Shown: positions 26,102 through 34,328 of the stretch, piece after piece | How positions within the stretch are numbered: the first letter of the stretch is position 1 | Layout: each line of letters begins with the position of its first letter | Origin: Dyadobacter subterraneus | Lineage (GTDB): Bacteria; Bacteroidota; Bacteroidia; Cytophagales; Spirosomataceae | Assembly: GCF_015221875.1 (NCBI RefSeq) | Contig: NZ_JACYGY010000001.1 | Coordinates: 4,318,501 to 4,382,500, forward strand | Length of the DNA: 64,000 nucleotides | Direction: 5' to 3' | Position numbers and translations under genes: made by a program | Notes under the pieces: model-generated | What the model was told of the DNA's origin: nothing | The model's input: the letters and a program-made list of their open reading frames with translations, nothing else | Database searches by the model: none

Positions 26102-26428
26102 CTATTTTTTTAAAAGCTTTTCGGTTCGGGACAGAAATCCTTCCAATGATGTTTTTATATCAATATTCATGCGGTCGGCCAGGATAATCAACCACCAGAT
26201 ACTCTCACCTAATTTGTGCGAAAGTTCATTTTCCGGCTTATCGCCTTTGGGCCAGCGTCCTTGCTGTGCCATCGTTAACCTGCCAACAAGCGCGGCATCT
26301 GTCATAAATGCCAGCGCATCTTCTTCAACAGACCACTCACTGCTATGGTGTTCGAGTTCTAACTCATGGTATAACTTCCTAATGATCAGTGAACGAGTTA
26401 GCACCTCGTCTAGATTTAAATCTTTCAT
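26102..26428 (-). CDS. MazG-like nucleotide pyrophosphohydrolase family protein
   Basis: A 108-residue all-alpha protein. The motif ENELSHKLGESIWWLIILADRMNIDIKTSLE resembles the second half of the MazG-like fold (E..(D/E)..WWLi.LADr.gIDl), and an acidic pair earlier (VEEDALAFMTD) could complete the metal site. MazG-type enzymes hydrolyse NTPs to NMP and PPi, acting in housecleaning. The key Asp of the E..D motif appears as Glu here. It directly precedes the saccharopine-dehydrogenase-like gene with one base between them. The assignment comes from pattern, not search, so it is moderate. Confidence 0.6.
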   Translation of the reverse strand: MKDLNLDEVLTRSLIIRKLYHELELEHHSSEWSVEEDALAFMTDAALVGRLTMAQQGRWPKGDKPENELSHKLGESIWWLIILADRMNIDIKTSLEGFLSRTEKLLKK

Positions 26429-26691
26429 AGTCTTATAGTTTAATATTAATTTCCAGACTGGTTTTATCTAAAACCATCAGCCGGACGGCCAAAACTTTCA
26501 GTTAAAATACCAAAGCGTCCCACTGGATGGGTGGTCTCTCTTAGATTATTGATCAGCATGTCAATCTTACCAAATTGCATCTTAATCTATGCCATAGTAA
26601 TTGGGTCGGCTTTGCTACCATAATGAAAAGTTTGTTTCACATGGTTAAAGAGTTTTCTAAACTGTTTGTTTTTAAAATACACCTTTCATTA

Positions 26692-27477
26692 TTAATAAAC
26701 AGTAGGTATGGTCCCGCCATCTATCACCACGTTGCTCCCAGTAATGTAAGAGGCTTTGGGTGAAACCAGAAATCCTATCAGATGAGCTATTTCTTCGGGC
26801 TGGGCCAGTCTATTTAATGGTACGCCTCCAAGACTGTCCATTACCAGCTGGGCTGTTTCGTCAAGATTTTTTCCAATGGAAGAGCCATAGCTTTGAAGAA
26901 AATTTTCCATGGCAGTGGTTTTTACCATACCGGGTGAGACGGTAATTACGCGGATACCTTTGGATGCAAGTTCATTGGCCAATGCTTTGCTGTAATTATT
27001 CAGGGCTGCCTTGGTTACACCGTAAGAGAAATTGGATGCATAAAGCGGTAACTTGCCGTTAAGGGAGGAAATATGGATAACCACCCCGGTATTACGCTCT
27101 ATCATTAGGGGAACAAGTGCCCTGTCTAGTTTGACTGCTGCTAATAGATTCAACTGCAAATCATTTTCCCAGTCCTGATCAGACAGTACACTAAAACCGC
27201 CTGCCGGTGCCGATGTACCACCCACATTATTAATTAAAATATCAAGTGCGCCGTATTCTTTTATAATTTTCTCTGCTAACTGTTTGTTATCCTCTGGCTT
27301 GGTAAGATCTGCTGCGATAAAGGCGTGCTCCGGATTTGCATCAGGCCTGCGCCTTGCTGAAATAATTACAGTGGCTCCCAGACCTTTGAGCTCATCTGCT
27401 ATTGCTTTGCCTATACCTTTTGTGCCCCCGGTAACCAGCGCCACTTTCCCGGTTAATTCTTTTGTTGCTATTTCCAT
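26692..27477 (-). CDS. Short-chain dehydrogenase/reductase (NNVG variant)
   Basis: A 261-residue [11 protein letters not shown] is at 16-23, NNVG replaces NNAG (83-86), catalytic Ser at 138 and YGVTK (Tyr152/Lys156); it ends [17 protein letters not shown]. It is strikingly similar to the SDR at 19046, including the [13 protein letters not shown] loop, so the two arose by duplication. A perfect 18-bp palindrome lies 16 bp upstream of its start and recurs before the next two genes in the upstream direction, placing it under the TetR regulator at 28179. Confidence 0.9.
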   Translation of the reverse strand: MEIATKELTGKVALVTGGTKGIGKAIADELKGLGATVIISARRRPDANPEHAFIAADLTKPEDNKQLAEKIIKEYGALDILINNVGGTSAPAGGFSVLSDQDWENDLQLNLLAAVKLDRALVPLMIERNTGVVIHISSLNGKLPLYASNFSYGVTKAALNNYSKALANELASKGIRVITVSPGMVKTTAMENFLQSYGSSIGKNLDETAQLVMDSLGGVPLNRLAQPEEIAHLIGFLVSPKASYITGSNVVIDGGTIPTVY

Positions 27478-27492
27478 TATTGCTTATTAGTA

Positions 27493-27510
27493 TTGAAACA
27501 TTTGTTTCAA
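27493..27510. promoter_or_regulatory. TetR-type operator before the SDR gene
   Basis: TTGAAACATTTGTTTCAA is a perfect palindrome (8-bp arms, TT centre). The same site, with one to a few changes, lies before the GyrI-like gene (28146-28163) and before the TetR gene (28796-28814). It overlaps a near-consensus minus-strand -7 element (CATATTTG). Confidence 0.7.
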
Positions 27511-27523
27511 ATATGGTTAAAAA

Positions 27524-28141
27524 TTATTTTTGCTTTGCTACGGGATCGCGAAGGATCGTTTGAAGATGTGCCTGACTCTCCCCCACCTCAAAATTGGTCA
27601 GATGAATTTCATGATGCATGCCGGACTTTTTAAAACCGTTTTCTGTGGCAAACCGTTGGAGCACCGGAAGCGTTTGTAATTCCCCGGCAAAAGGTCCTGA
27701 ATGCATGAGCTGCACACAAGTTCCTGCTGTGTAAGTAAAATGTTCAAAGCCATTGACAAAGGGAATATCTTGTCTTTGTGCTGCCGTTTGTGTAATGCTT
27801 TCACTGGTTACAAAATCAGGAATACGGATCGAAATCCGGTAATGAAGTAAGTCTAAATCGACTGTTGTATAAAAGCGGCCGATATCTACAAATCCAACCT
27901 TGTCCTGATCAAACCAGTAAAATATTTCCGCGATCCTGCTTGTAAATGCTTGGTCAGTCAGCGCAGACGTCTTTTCTAATGCCACGATAAATTCTTTAAG
28001 GGCCGCTTTCTTTTCATAAAAAATCGTTGTACCCGGGCTTCCTTTCCCAAGAATGGAAACATAGCTAGCTTTATCTATGTGCACAACTTCGGGCTTTTCT
28101 TGTGCCGTGAAGTAGCTTCTGTACTGCTCATATATATTCAT
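27524..28141 (-). CDS. GyrI-like small-molecule-binding protein
   Basis: A 205-residue protein of the GyrI-like/AraC effector-binding fold (SHS2 module duplicated). PEVVHIDKASYVSILGKGSPG at 18-38 is the usual first strand of this family in Bacteroidota, and the C-terminal HHEIHLTNFEVGESQAHLQTILRDPV is the classic family ending (EIYL.....v.p.kl.TilryPv). There is no DNA-binding domain, so it is a free-standing binding protein or, as shown for some GyrI-like hydrolases, a cyclopropanoid-hydrolysing detoxification enzyme. It lies between the TetR gene and an SDR, each preceded by the same operator. Confidence 0.82.
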   Translation of the reverse strand: MNIYEQYRSYFTAQEKPEVVHIDKASYVSILGKGSPGTTIFYEKKAALKEFIVALEKTSALTDQAFTSRIAEIFYWFDQDKVGFVDIGRFYTTVDLDLLHYRISIRIPDFVTSESITQTAAQRQDIPFVNGFEHFTYTAGTCVQLMHSGPFAGELQTLPVLQRFATENGFKKSGMHHEIHLTNFEVGESQAHLQTILRDPVAKQK

Positions 28142-28145
28142 AATT

Positions 28146-28163
28146 TTAAAACATTTGTTTCAA
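28146..28163. promoter_or_regulatory. TetR-type operator before the GyrI-like gene
   Basis: TTAAAACATTTGTTTCAA differs by one base from the perfect palindrome at 27493-27510. It occupies the 37-bp gap between the TetR stop and the GyrI-like start. Confidence 0.68.
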
Positions 28164-28178
28164 ATTTTTTAAAAAAAT

Positions 28179-28757
28179 TTACAGGCTTATCTGCTGAACC
28201 AGGAATGCTGCCATTTTCTTGATGCGTGTCTTATCCTTATGAATGATAAACGACTCGTGCCATCCGGTAAAATGGTTGATGATATAATCTGTCAACATGG
28301 CTGCGTCCTGGCTTACTTTAATTTCTCCTTTAACTATGGCTCTTTCCACTAAACTGATCAGCAGATTATAAGTAAAATCATTGTCCGCTTTTATGATCTG
28401 CTGCACCTGCTTATCACTTGCGGCTACTTCAAATGTCGTTTTAATGGCTAAGCAGCTATTAGGTTCATTTGTAATGGCATAAGCGGATGATTGAATAAAT
28501 TTTTCAATTGCCCTAAGCGGCGATTTGATAGGTTCTAACTGCTTTATAGCAGCTTTCATTCTCGACTCCGTATAATGCCTTAGGCTGCGGATAAAAAGTT
28601 CGTGTTTGTCCCCTATCGTATTGTACAAGCTACTACTGTTAATGCCCATCGCCTCTGTCAGATCTCTCATCGTAGTGCCGTTATAGCCCTTTCTCCAAAA
28701 GACATCCATTGCTTTGGATACTGCTAACTGTTCGTCAAATTCTACATTTCTTGCCAT
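28179..28757 (-). CDS. TetR-family transcriptional regulator
   Basis: A 192-residue regulator. TetR HTH at residues 8-55 (VSKAMDVFWRKGYNGTTMRDL, AMGINSSSLYNTIGDK); the helical C-terminal domain resembles the TetR_C branch with EPNSCLAIKTTFEVAASDKQV, typical of AcuR/NemR-like regulators. NemR-type proteins sense electrophiles through Cys; here one Cys lies in NSCLAIK. First gene of a minus-strand group TetR, GyrI-like, SDR, each headed by a copy of the same palindrome, so it most likely represses itself and both followers. Confidence 0.88.
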   Translation of the reverse strand: MARNVEFDEQLAVSKAMDVFWRKGYNGTTMRDLTEAMGINSSSLYNTIGDKHELFIRSLRHYTESRMKAAIKQLEPIKSPLRAIEKFIQSSAYAITNEPNSCLAIKTTFEVAASDKQVQQIIKADNDFTYNLLISLVERAIVKGEIKVSQDAAMLTDYIINHFTGWHESFIIHKDKTRIKKMAAFLVQQISL

Positions 28758-28795
28758 GCCTTATTTTACAAATAAGACACAGATTTAGTTCAATT

Positions 28796-28814
28796 CTGAA
28801 ACGTTTGTTTTCAA
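28796..28814. promoter_or_regulatory. Degenerate TetR-type operator before the TetR gene
   Basis: CTGAAACGTTTGTTTTCAA keeps the GAAAC...GTTT..C core of the palindrome at 27493 with one extra T in the right arm. It lies about 40 bp upstream of the TetR start, as expected for autoregulation. Confidence 0.55.
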
Positions 28815-29015
28815 TAAGGGGTTTTTAATTTTTATTAAAAGGTTGCCTAAATTCCAAAGGTGAGATTTCTGTCTTACTATTGCAACGCCAAAGCCCTTCC
28901 AAAAGTGACCTGTCTTCATTGTGTAATTCAAATAATTAATTCCATCTTCAATGACATGTAAAGGTCAGTGTGGCTCTAATGATCAGCATTGACTTACAAT
29001 CGATGCACCCGAAAT

Positions 29016-29609
29016 TTATCCCCTTGGTGACTGATTGCGAATACGGCTTAATGTCTCCTTGGTTATGCCCAGGTAGGAAGCGATTATATGCTGCGGAAAT
29101 CTTGCAAGGAATTCCGGATACGTTTTTTGCAGTTCCTTATATCGGTATTCTGCTATATGGTTTTTAGAAGAAAGCAGCCGTTTTTGAATGGCCATATGGT
29201 TATTGTCATCCAATTTGGTGCGCATTTCCTTAAAGGCAGGAATGCTGTTGACCCGCTCATAAAAATCATTAATTTTTGGTAATAAAAGTAGTTCAGTCTC
29301 TTCCCAAGCATCAATATTATATATGCTGGGTGTTCGTTTGTGATAACTTTCACGATCCGATACCCACCAATTCTCAATACCAAGGTTCAGTATGTGTTCG
29401 GAGCCTTTCGCGTCAACGGTATACTGCCGGGTCGCACCTTTCACAATGAACCCAATATACTTGCAAATCTCACCTTCCTGCAAAAAAAATTGTCTTTTGC
29501 GCAATTTTTTTGCGATAAAAGCCTCGCTTAGCAAATCAATATCTTCTTTTGAAAGTGCGGTTACCGACCGCTCTTTTATATAGTTCAACAGTGGCGTAAG
29601 CATCGACAT
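29016..29609 (-). CDS. Crp/Fnr-family transcriptional regulator
   Basis: A cyclic-nucleotide-binding-fold regulator. ATG at 29609 (MSMLTPLLNYIKER) is preferred over the one at 29654, which adds 15 uncharacteristic basic residues. The sensor barrel covers about residues 10-120 (KLRKRQFFLQEGEICKYIGFIVKGATRQY), and the C-terminal HTH is FPQHIIASYLGITKETLSRIR. This subtype, common in Bacteroidota, lacks the canonical cAMP-binding Arg/Ser pair, so the ligand is unknown. Divergent from the F420-type oxidoreductase gene, with 205 bp between starts. Confidence 0.87.
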   Translation of the reverse strand: MSMLTPLLNYIKERSVTALSKEDIDLLSEAFIAKKLRKRQFFLQEGEICKYIGFIVKGATRQYTVDAKGSEHILNLGIENWWVSDRESYHKRTPSIYNIDAWEETELLLLPKINDFYERVNSIPAFKEMRTKLDDNNHMAIQKRLLSSKNHIAEYRYKELQKTYPEFLARFPQHIIASYLGITKETLSRIRNQSPRG

Positions 29610-29814
29610 TCTTTTAAATCTTTCACAAAGATACGATCTCGGTAAAGATTTCATTGATCTATATCAACACTATTTGTTATGATAGGTCATCGTATTGCAA
29701 ACTTTGCGTGTACGAACTTTGCGTTTAGTTACTACAACAAATAAAGTGATCAACGTGTCAGCAACCTGTCAAAAGGTGACAAGGTTTTTTTTTAAAACTT
29801 CAAATACATTCATC

Positions 29815-30423
29815 ATGGATTATAAAATAGGGATTATCGGTTCTGGAAATATCGGACGCGGGCTGGCGCTGCATTTATCTAAAACCCATTACGAGGTATT
29901 ACTTGCCAACACCAGGGGTCCTGAGTCCTTGGAGGGGCTGGTCAGTTCCATAGGAGGTTCTTTAAAGGCTGGGGAACTAAGGGAGACGATCCAAAGATCC
30001 GATATTATTTTTATTGCTGCGCCGTGGATAAGTCTTGAAAATCTGGCCAAGGAATTTGTCGGTTATGAGGGAAAAATAATCGTGGATGCTACAAACAATA
30101 TCGTATCTGTCAGCCCATTTCGCCTGGCAGATGTAAATAATAAATCAACCGGTGAGTTCGTATCAGCGCTGTTTCCCGCCCAAAAGGTAGTAAAAGCCTT
30201 CAACACCCTTGCAGCAGCCACGCTTGCCCAGCCTACTCAAAGTACAGCTGGTAAAACCGTAATTGTTATAAGCGGCAACGATACCGAAGCAAAAAATCAG
30301 GTATCAATAATCACCGAAGCGATGGGATTTGCACCAATTGATATAGGCAACTTCAAAGAAGCTGGAAAGCTCCAGGATGTTGGCGGCGCGCTTTCAGGTG
30401 TTGAACTAATCAAGGTTAAATAA
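29815..30423 (+). CDS. NADPH-dependent F420 reductase-like NAD(P)-binding protein
   Basis: A 202-residue Rossmann protein of the F420_oxidored/NADP-oxidoreductase family. ATG at 29815 is chosen because MDYKIGIIGSGNIGRGLALHL places the GxGxxG motif at the very N-terminus; the frame extends 40 codons further upstream without family character. ANTRGPESLEGL gives an Arg after strand 2 (NADP). KAFNTLAAATL is a family marker. Bacteroidota lack F420, so the partner is probably another small molecule, and members are often induced in detoxification regulons. Two AACTTTGCGT repeats (29700-29709, 29715-29724) lie upstream, between it and the divergent Crp/Fnr gene. Confidence 0.83.
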   Translation: MDYKIGIIGSGNIGRGLALHLSKTHYEVLLANTRGPESLEGLVSSIGGSLKAGELRETIQRSDIIFIAAPWISLENLAKEFVGYEGKIIVDATNNIVSVSPFRLADVNNKSTGEFVSALFPAQKVVKAFNTLAAATLAQPTQSTAGKTVIVISGNDTEAKNQVSIITEAMGFAPIDIGNFKEAGKLQDVGGALSGVELIKVK

Positions 30424-30741
30424 GTTTGCCCAAATGGATATCCAAATTAAGGATGAGCTCACTGGAAAGTTGTCAACAAAACAGCCTGATTGCAAATACA
30501 GGTTAAATCAAAGCGATAGATAAATCAGCATTAAAGAGAGGAATCGCAAAATTGATCTCATTTTTATCTTCTTTCCTTGCAACTCCTGACCCTGATGCCC
30601 GGTATGAGAAAAATGAGAGACTCAATAAGTCTGAGGAAAAAACATTTTCCTCGATGGCAACATATGGTTATATCGTTTAACCATTTATGTCTGCCTAATA
30701 ATTTCTTGTTAAAAATTAATTAAAATAAAAAAATCTAAATT
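30424..30741. other. Intergenic region with a start-less open stretch
   Basis: 318 bp. A plus-strand frame from 30507 to a stop at 30678-30680 reads SALKRGIAKLISFLSSFLA then PDPDARYEKNERL without an ATG; chance or remnant cannot be told apart. Nothing else seen. Confidence 0.35.
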
Positions 30742-31104
30742 ATGGATGCCCAGTTTTTGAAGACATTTCAAGAAAACCACGTTGCTGCCTGGAATGAAAG
30801 AAACCGTGAAAAAAGAGACAAGTTATTGAAGACAATCTATGCAGAAGATATCAAAATGTACGATCCGAATTCCATCATACAAAGCTTGGCGGAAGTCTCG
30901 GATTTTATTGGGATGCTTCAAGTTCAGGATCCTGACTTTTACTTCAGCGTGGCCAAAACAATTGACTCCACTCAGAACGGAGCTCGTTTGTACGGAAATA
31001 TCGGAACCAAGGAAAAACCGGACATAATGAATAGCATGGACTTTTTTTTGATTGAAAATGATAAAGCCACACATCTGTACGTATTTATGGAGCCCGCCTC
31101 ATAA
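30742..31104 (+). CDS. NTF2/SnoaL-like fold protein
   Basis: A 120-residue SnoaL-like protein. FQENHVAAWNERNREKRDKLLKTIYAEDIKMYDPN is the standard opening helix-turn of this fold (W..rd...r..ll..lya.D...ydP), followed by the sheet (ARLYGNIGTKEKPDIMNSMDFFLIENDKATHLYVFMEP). It is shorter than the copy at 19881 and not closely related. The role is a small-molecule isomerase/cyclase or binding protein; no catalytic residue can be named. No operon partner. Confidence 0.82.
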   Translation: MDAQFLKTFQENHVAAWNERNREKRDKLLKTIYAEDIKMYDPNSIIQSLAEVSDFIGMLQVQDPDFYFSVAKTIDSTQNGARLYGNIGTKEKPDIMNSMDFFLIENDKATHLYVFMEPAS

Positions 31105-31419
31105 AACTTTACCAGTTCTTTCGTATAGGTATCTTGCAGCAATTGTAAGGGGCTCACCATTTGACATGGATCAAAGTCATTGTCAGCGTCGCAGATGGTA
31201 AACACGGTCATTTGTTTTATATGGAGGTTAAATCAAAAAAGCCTAACTGGTCATCCTTGGTTTTCCAGTTCCAGAAAGTCAGCTTTAACATAAGCTGGAT
31301 ATAGGCATTATACTGCCTTTCCCGGATATCGTATGTTATCTGAAATAAAAGTTAGCATAGTTGATCACAAGGAGAATTCTAAAGGATTGACCAGTGCATT
31401 CGGGCAGATCCTCTACCCA

Positions 31420-31451
31420 TTTATTTTTACTCTTGTTTATTTTTACTCTTG
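31420..31451. repeat. 16-bp tandem duplication
   Basis: TTTATTTTTACTCTTG occurs twice head to tail at 31420-31435 and 31436-31451. It is short and perfect, probably a replication-slippage product. Confidence 0.8.
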
Positions 31452-31537
31452 TGTTAAACTGCTCCGGATAACCATTTAGAATAGTCAATTGTAAAATAAA
31501 TGATATGCCCCGGTTTCTGATTTGGAGTGCCCAACGA

Positions 31538-31569
31538 TTTCAGATTCCGGCCGTTTTCTTTTATATTTG
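31538..31569 (+). promoter_or_regulatory. Bacteroidota-type promoter for the membrane AraC gene
   Basis: TTTC at 31538-31541, a 20-base spacer, and TATATTTG at 31562-31569. The -7 element is a perfect TAnnTTTG, 18 bp before the ATG at 31588, giving a very short leader. Confidence 0.5.
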
Positions 31570-31587
31570 GCTCATACTTTATAGGCT

Positions 31588-32715
31588 ATGCTGCATATTA
31601 CCGGGATTGTCATTTCAATATTTCTTTCCATAATACTCTTTACAAAACGAGGTAAATCTAGAGCGGATCTGACACTGGCTTTTTGGCTCCTTTTGATGGC
31701 TGCTCACCTATTTTGCTATTATTTACTTGCATCAGATAAATTTCTAGAATTTCCGTACTTTTTGGGCCTTGAGATTGCCATGCCACTGCTCCATGGGCCA
31801 TTTTTATTTTTCTATACCACTTTGTTAACCGGGAAGACGATCAGGAGATTATCCTGGTATTTTCATTTTCTTCCTTCTATCTTAATATATCTTGCTTTGT
31901 CAAAGTTCTTTCTGTTATCAGCCGCCGAAAAGATATTTATTTATGAAAACAATGGCATTGGTTATCTGGGCCTATTAAAAATTATACATTTTGCGATTTT
32001 ACCTTCTGGTATCGCCTATATCATCATGTCGCTTCATCTGATAGAAAAATATAGCCAAAATATTTCAAACCTAGTTTCTCATCCGGAAAAGATTAATCTG
32101 AACTGGTTAAGAAATCTTATAATGGGTATGTGCATAATCTGGTTATCTATACTCTTAGGCAATGACATCTCCACTTTTACATTAGTAGATCTGTTTATTT
32201 TGTTTATTGGCTATTTTGGCATCAAACAACTTGGCTTGTTTACCAACAAGGTTATTGCTTTGCCGAATGGTAATTTGGAGATGGAACTGGTAGGTGCTAT
32301 TAGAGATGAACCTTTGAGGGTAAAATACCAGAAATCGACAATAGGTGACCTGCTTTTGTCAGAAATACACTTGCAGGTCAGACAGTTAATGCAACAAGAA
32401 AAGCTATTTAAGGATCCTGAACTGAGCTTAAATAAACTTGCGCATCAACTGAACATCCATCCAAATGCTTTGTCTCAGGTGATCAACACAGTAGAAAATA
32501 AAAATTTCTACGATTATATCAATGAACTTAGAATTGAAGAATTTAAGGGAATTTTGATGCGGCCAGAAAATCACAGGTTCACATTGTTAGCCCTGGCCTA
32601 TGAAGTCGGCTTTAATTCGAAAACTTCCTTTAATAGAAATTTTAAAAAGAAGATAGGATTATCTCCAACAGCCTATTTAAAACAGCAGAAAATACAACTC
32701 CAAGCCACAATATAG
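31588..32715 (+). CDS. Membrane-anchored AraC-family regulator
   Basis: A 375-residue protein with about seven transmembrane helices in residues 1-225 and a C-terminal AraC HTH pair (about 265-370; LSLNKLAHQLNIHPNALSQVIN, LLALAYEVGFNSKTSFNRNFKKKIGLSPTAYL). This architecture is frequent in Bacteroidota and is thought to sense membrane or extracellular cues while binding DNA from the inner membrane. The last residues are a short basic tail. The next gene, DUF2306, is 120 bp downstream on the same strand and is a plausible target. Confidence 0.9.
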   Translation: MLHITGIVISIFLSIILFTKRGKSRADLTLAFWLLLMAAHLFCYYLLASDKFLEFPYFLGLEIAMPLLHGPFLFFYTTLLTGKTIRRLSWYFHFLPSILIYLALSKFFLLSAAEKIFIYENNGIGYLGLLKIIHFAILPSGIAYIIMSLHLIEKYSQNISNLVSHPEKINLNWLRNLIMGMCIIWLSILLGNDISTFTLVDLFILFIGYFGIKQLGLFTNKVIALPNGNLEMELVGAIRDEPLRVKYQKSTIGDLLLSEIHLQVRQLMQQEKLFKDPELSLNKLAHQLNIHPNALSQVINTVENKNFYDYINELRIEEFKGILMRPENHRFTLLALAYEVGFNSKTSFNRNFKKKIGLSPTAYLKQQKIQLQATI

Positions 32716-32835
32716 ACCAAAATAGGTTCCACCTTTCAAAGTGAAACTATTTTCAGCCCTTTACTGAGCATTTTTGTTGAAACAATTTGGGTTATGCTCT
32801 AACCGCAACGCCCGTTACTTTAACTAAGTGCTGAC

Positions 32836-33450
32836 ATGAAAAAAAAGATTTTCTGGATTTTATTTGGCTTCTTTTCTATTACCATTGGGCTGTATCCACT
32901 CAAATATTTCTTAACAGATAAAACGATAGGAATACTGAATGCGAAACCAAACTGGCTTTTGACCAATGGAGCCTGGTGTATTTCTTTTTACACACATATT
33001 GCGTTGGGAGGCATTTCGTTGCTAGTGGGCTGGCTTCAATTCAGCCCGAGGCTTAGGTCCACAAATGTCAAAGTACACAGGCATATCGGCCAAATTTATG
33101 TTCTTTCGGCTTTATTGAGTTCCTTCTCGGGTTTTTATATTGCACTGTATGCAGATGGGGGTTTCTGGGCATCGCTTGGATTTAGCATCTTAGGTATAAT
33201 CTGGTTTTGTACCACCTTAATGGCTTACATAACCATCAAGAACCAAAGGATCGTACTACATCAAGTATTAATGATATATAGTTATGCGGCCTGTTTTGCG
33301 GCTGTTACACTAAGAATCTGGCTACCTGTTTTGATTTTGATTATAGGTAACTATGGCAGGGCCTATATTGCAGTAGCTTGGCTGTGCTGGATACCAAATA
33401 TGCTTGTTGCGCATTGGATCACGAAGAAATCAGTTCAAAAAAGTAGATAA
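32836..33450 (+). CDS. DUF2306 membrane protein
   Basis: A 204-residue integral membrane protein with about six helices. WCISFYTHIALGGISLLVGWLQFSPRLR followed by KVHRHIGQIYVLSALLSSFSGFYIA is the DUF2306 signature, with conserved His residues in the membrane (HIALGG, HRHIG) that resemble haem- or metal-ligand positions in related b-type cytochrome-like families. RIVLHQVLMIYSYAACFAAVTLRIWLP is the matching third block. The function is unknown. It follows a membrane AraC regulator and ends before a 1.3-kb gene-poor stretch. Confidence 0.85.
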   Translation: MKKKIFWILFGFFSITIGLYPLKYFLTDKTIGILNAKPNWLLTNGAWCISFYTHIALGGISLLVGWLQFSPRLRSTNVKVHRHIGQIYVLSALLSSFSGFYIALYADGGFWASLGFSILGIIWFCTTLMAYITIKNQRIVLHQVLMIYSYAACFAAVTLRIWLPVLILIIGNYGRAYIAVAWLCWIPNMLVAHWITKKSVQKSR

Positions 33451-33575
33451 AGGTTTTTAGGGACATTATCCCAGTTCTTAACCGCGGGACGGCGGCAGGT
33501 AGTTGACTTGCAGTTTTGGTGGATCTTTCGCCTGTTAATCATCGACGACTTTAGCGATACACTACTGCTGTTTTT

Positions 33576-33737
33576 TTAACCTAATGGGTCCCAAGTCATC
33601 CTACGGAGCGGCCAAAGAGTAAAGTAAATATGCGTCATGCTAATGCCCGATCCGGTTTGGTCGTGCATCAGCCCAAACATTCTTGATATTGAGTCGGACA
33701 CTACTCCAAGCAACAATTTTTCTTTGTTATAAGTACG
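33576..33737 (-). pseudogene. Start-less protein fragment, family unknown
   Basis: An open minus-strand stretch of 54 codons ending at 33576-33578. It reads TYNKEKLLLGVVSDSISRMF, then DQTGSGISMTHIYFTLWPLR, which looks like genuine protein but has no upstream start and no family I can name. It may be the 3' remnant of a gene. Confidence 0.3.
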
Positions 33738-34328
33738 TTATATTGGATTAAGTAAGGTGTTCTAACCTCACCATCAGCATATGTAAGACTTTTCTTGCCG
33801 CCCTTTAAAAGCAACGCTTCTGCTTTTCATAAACAACAGGTGCAGAAGTCAGGTGAAGCCGGTTCAGGCTACATGGCCGGCTTAGAGATATTTTTTCAGA
33901 AAAGTGCTTTACCGACCCCTCAGTATTATAAATGTAGCTTTAATTTGGCCGAAACAGCACTTCCAACCCTCACTTTGTTGTGCTCTTCCGCTGAAAAAAT
34001 TATTGATTCAGAAGCCGGCCAATTTTTTATTTTCATTTTCTTGTAACCTTTCTGCGTTTCGAAAGTTTCCACAATAACAACATACCAATCTTGTTAGTCA
34101 TGGAAAAAATGTGTTCTATTTTATTTTCGCCCATCGGTGGAGCCAGTCACTTAATAGCCCAGGCAATCACGTCTTTAAAAATTGAGTTACTGACTGCAGC
34201 TGTGCAAAAATCATTTCGTCTGTCTGACACTGTCATCAGAAAGGATGGTAGGCTTTCCATTCAAAAGTATATAACGTTCAGTTACTGGGCCCAACAGACA
34301 ACAACGTAAATGAGTCTACCTTATTTAG

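Larger units (their letters stand above)
31105..31587. other. Intergenic region with a tandem repeat and possible remnants
   Basis: 480 bp. Contains the 16-bp tandem repeat at 31420-31451 and the promoter at 31538-31569. On the minus strand two stretches read like protein: about 31095-31211 (MTVFTICDADNDFDPCQMV, PLQLLQDTYTKELVKFYE) running into the NTF2 gene end, and about 31220-31350 (ITYDIRERQYNAYIQLM, LTFWNWKTKDDQLGFFDL). They may be parts of a decayed gene. Confidence 0.4.

Noticed and set aside
29695..29814. 40-codon extension of the F420-type protein
   Set aside because: The Rossmann GxGxxG must be close to the N-terminus and the upstream segment contains direct repeats, not family sequence.
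1643..31104. Whole SDR region as an integrative element or prophage
   Set aside because: No integrase, tRNA end, conjugation or phage genes were found; only an IS3 element at the edge.
31420..31451. Tandem repeat as start of a CRISPR or attachment site
   Set aside because: Only two immediately adjacent 16-bp copies, no spacers and no integrase nearby.
33795..34309. Two plus-strand frames (83 and 72 codons)
   Set aside because: No family pattern, no ribosome binding site and unusual composition; likely chance.
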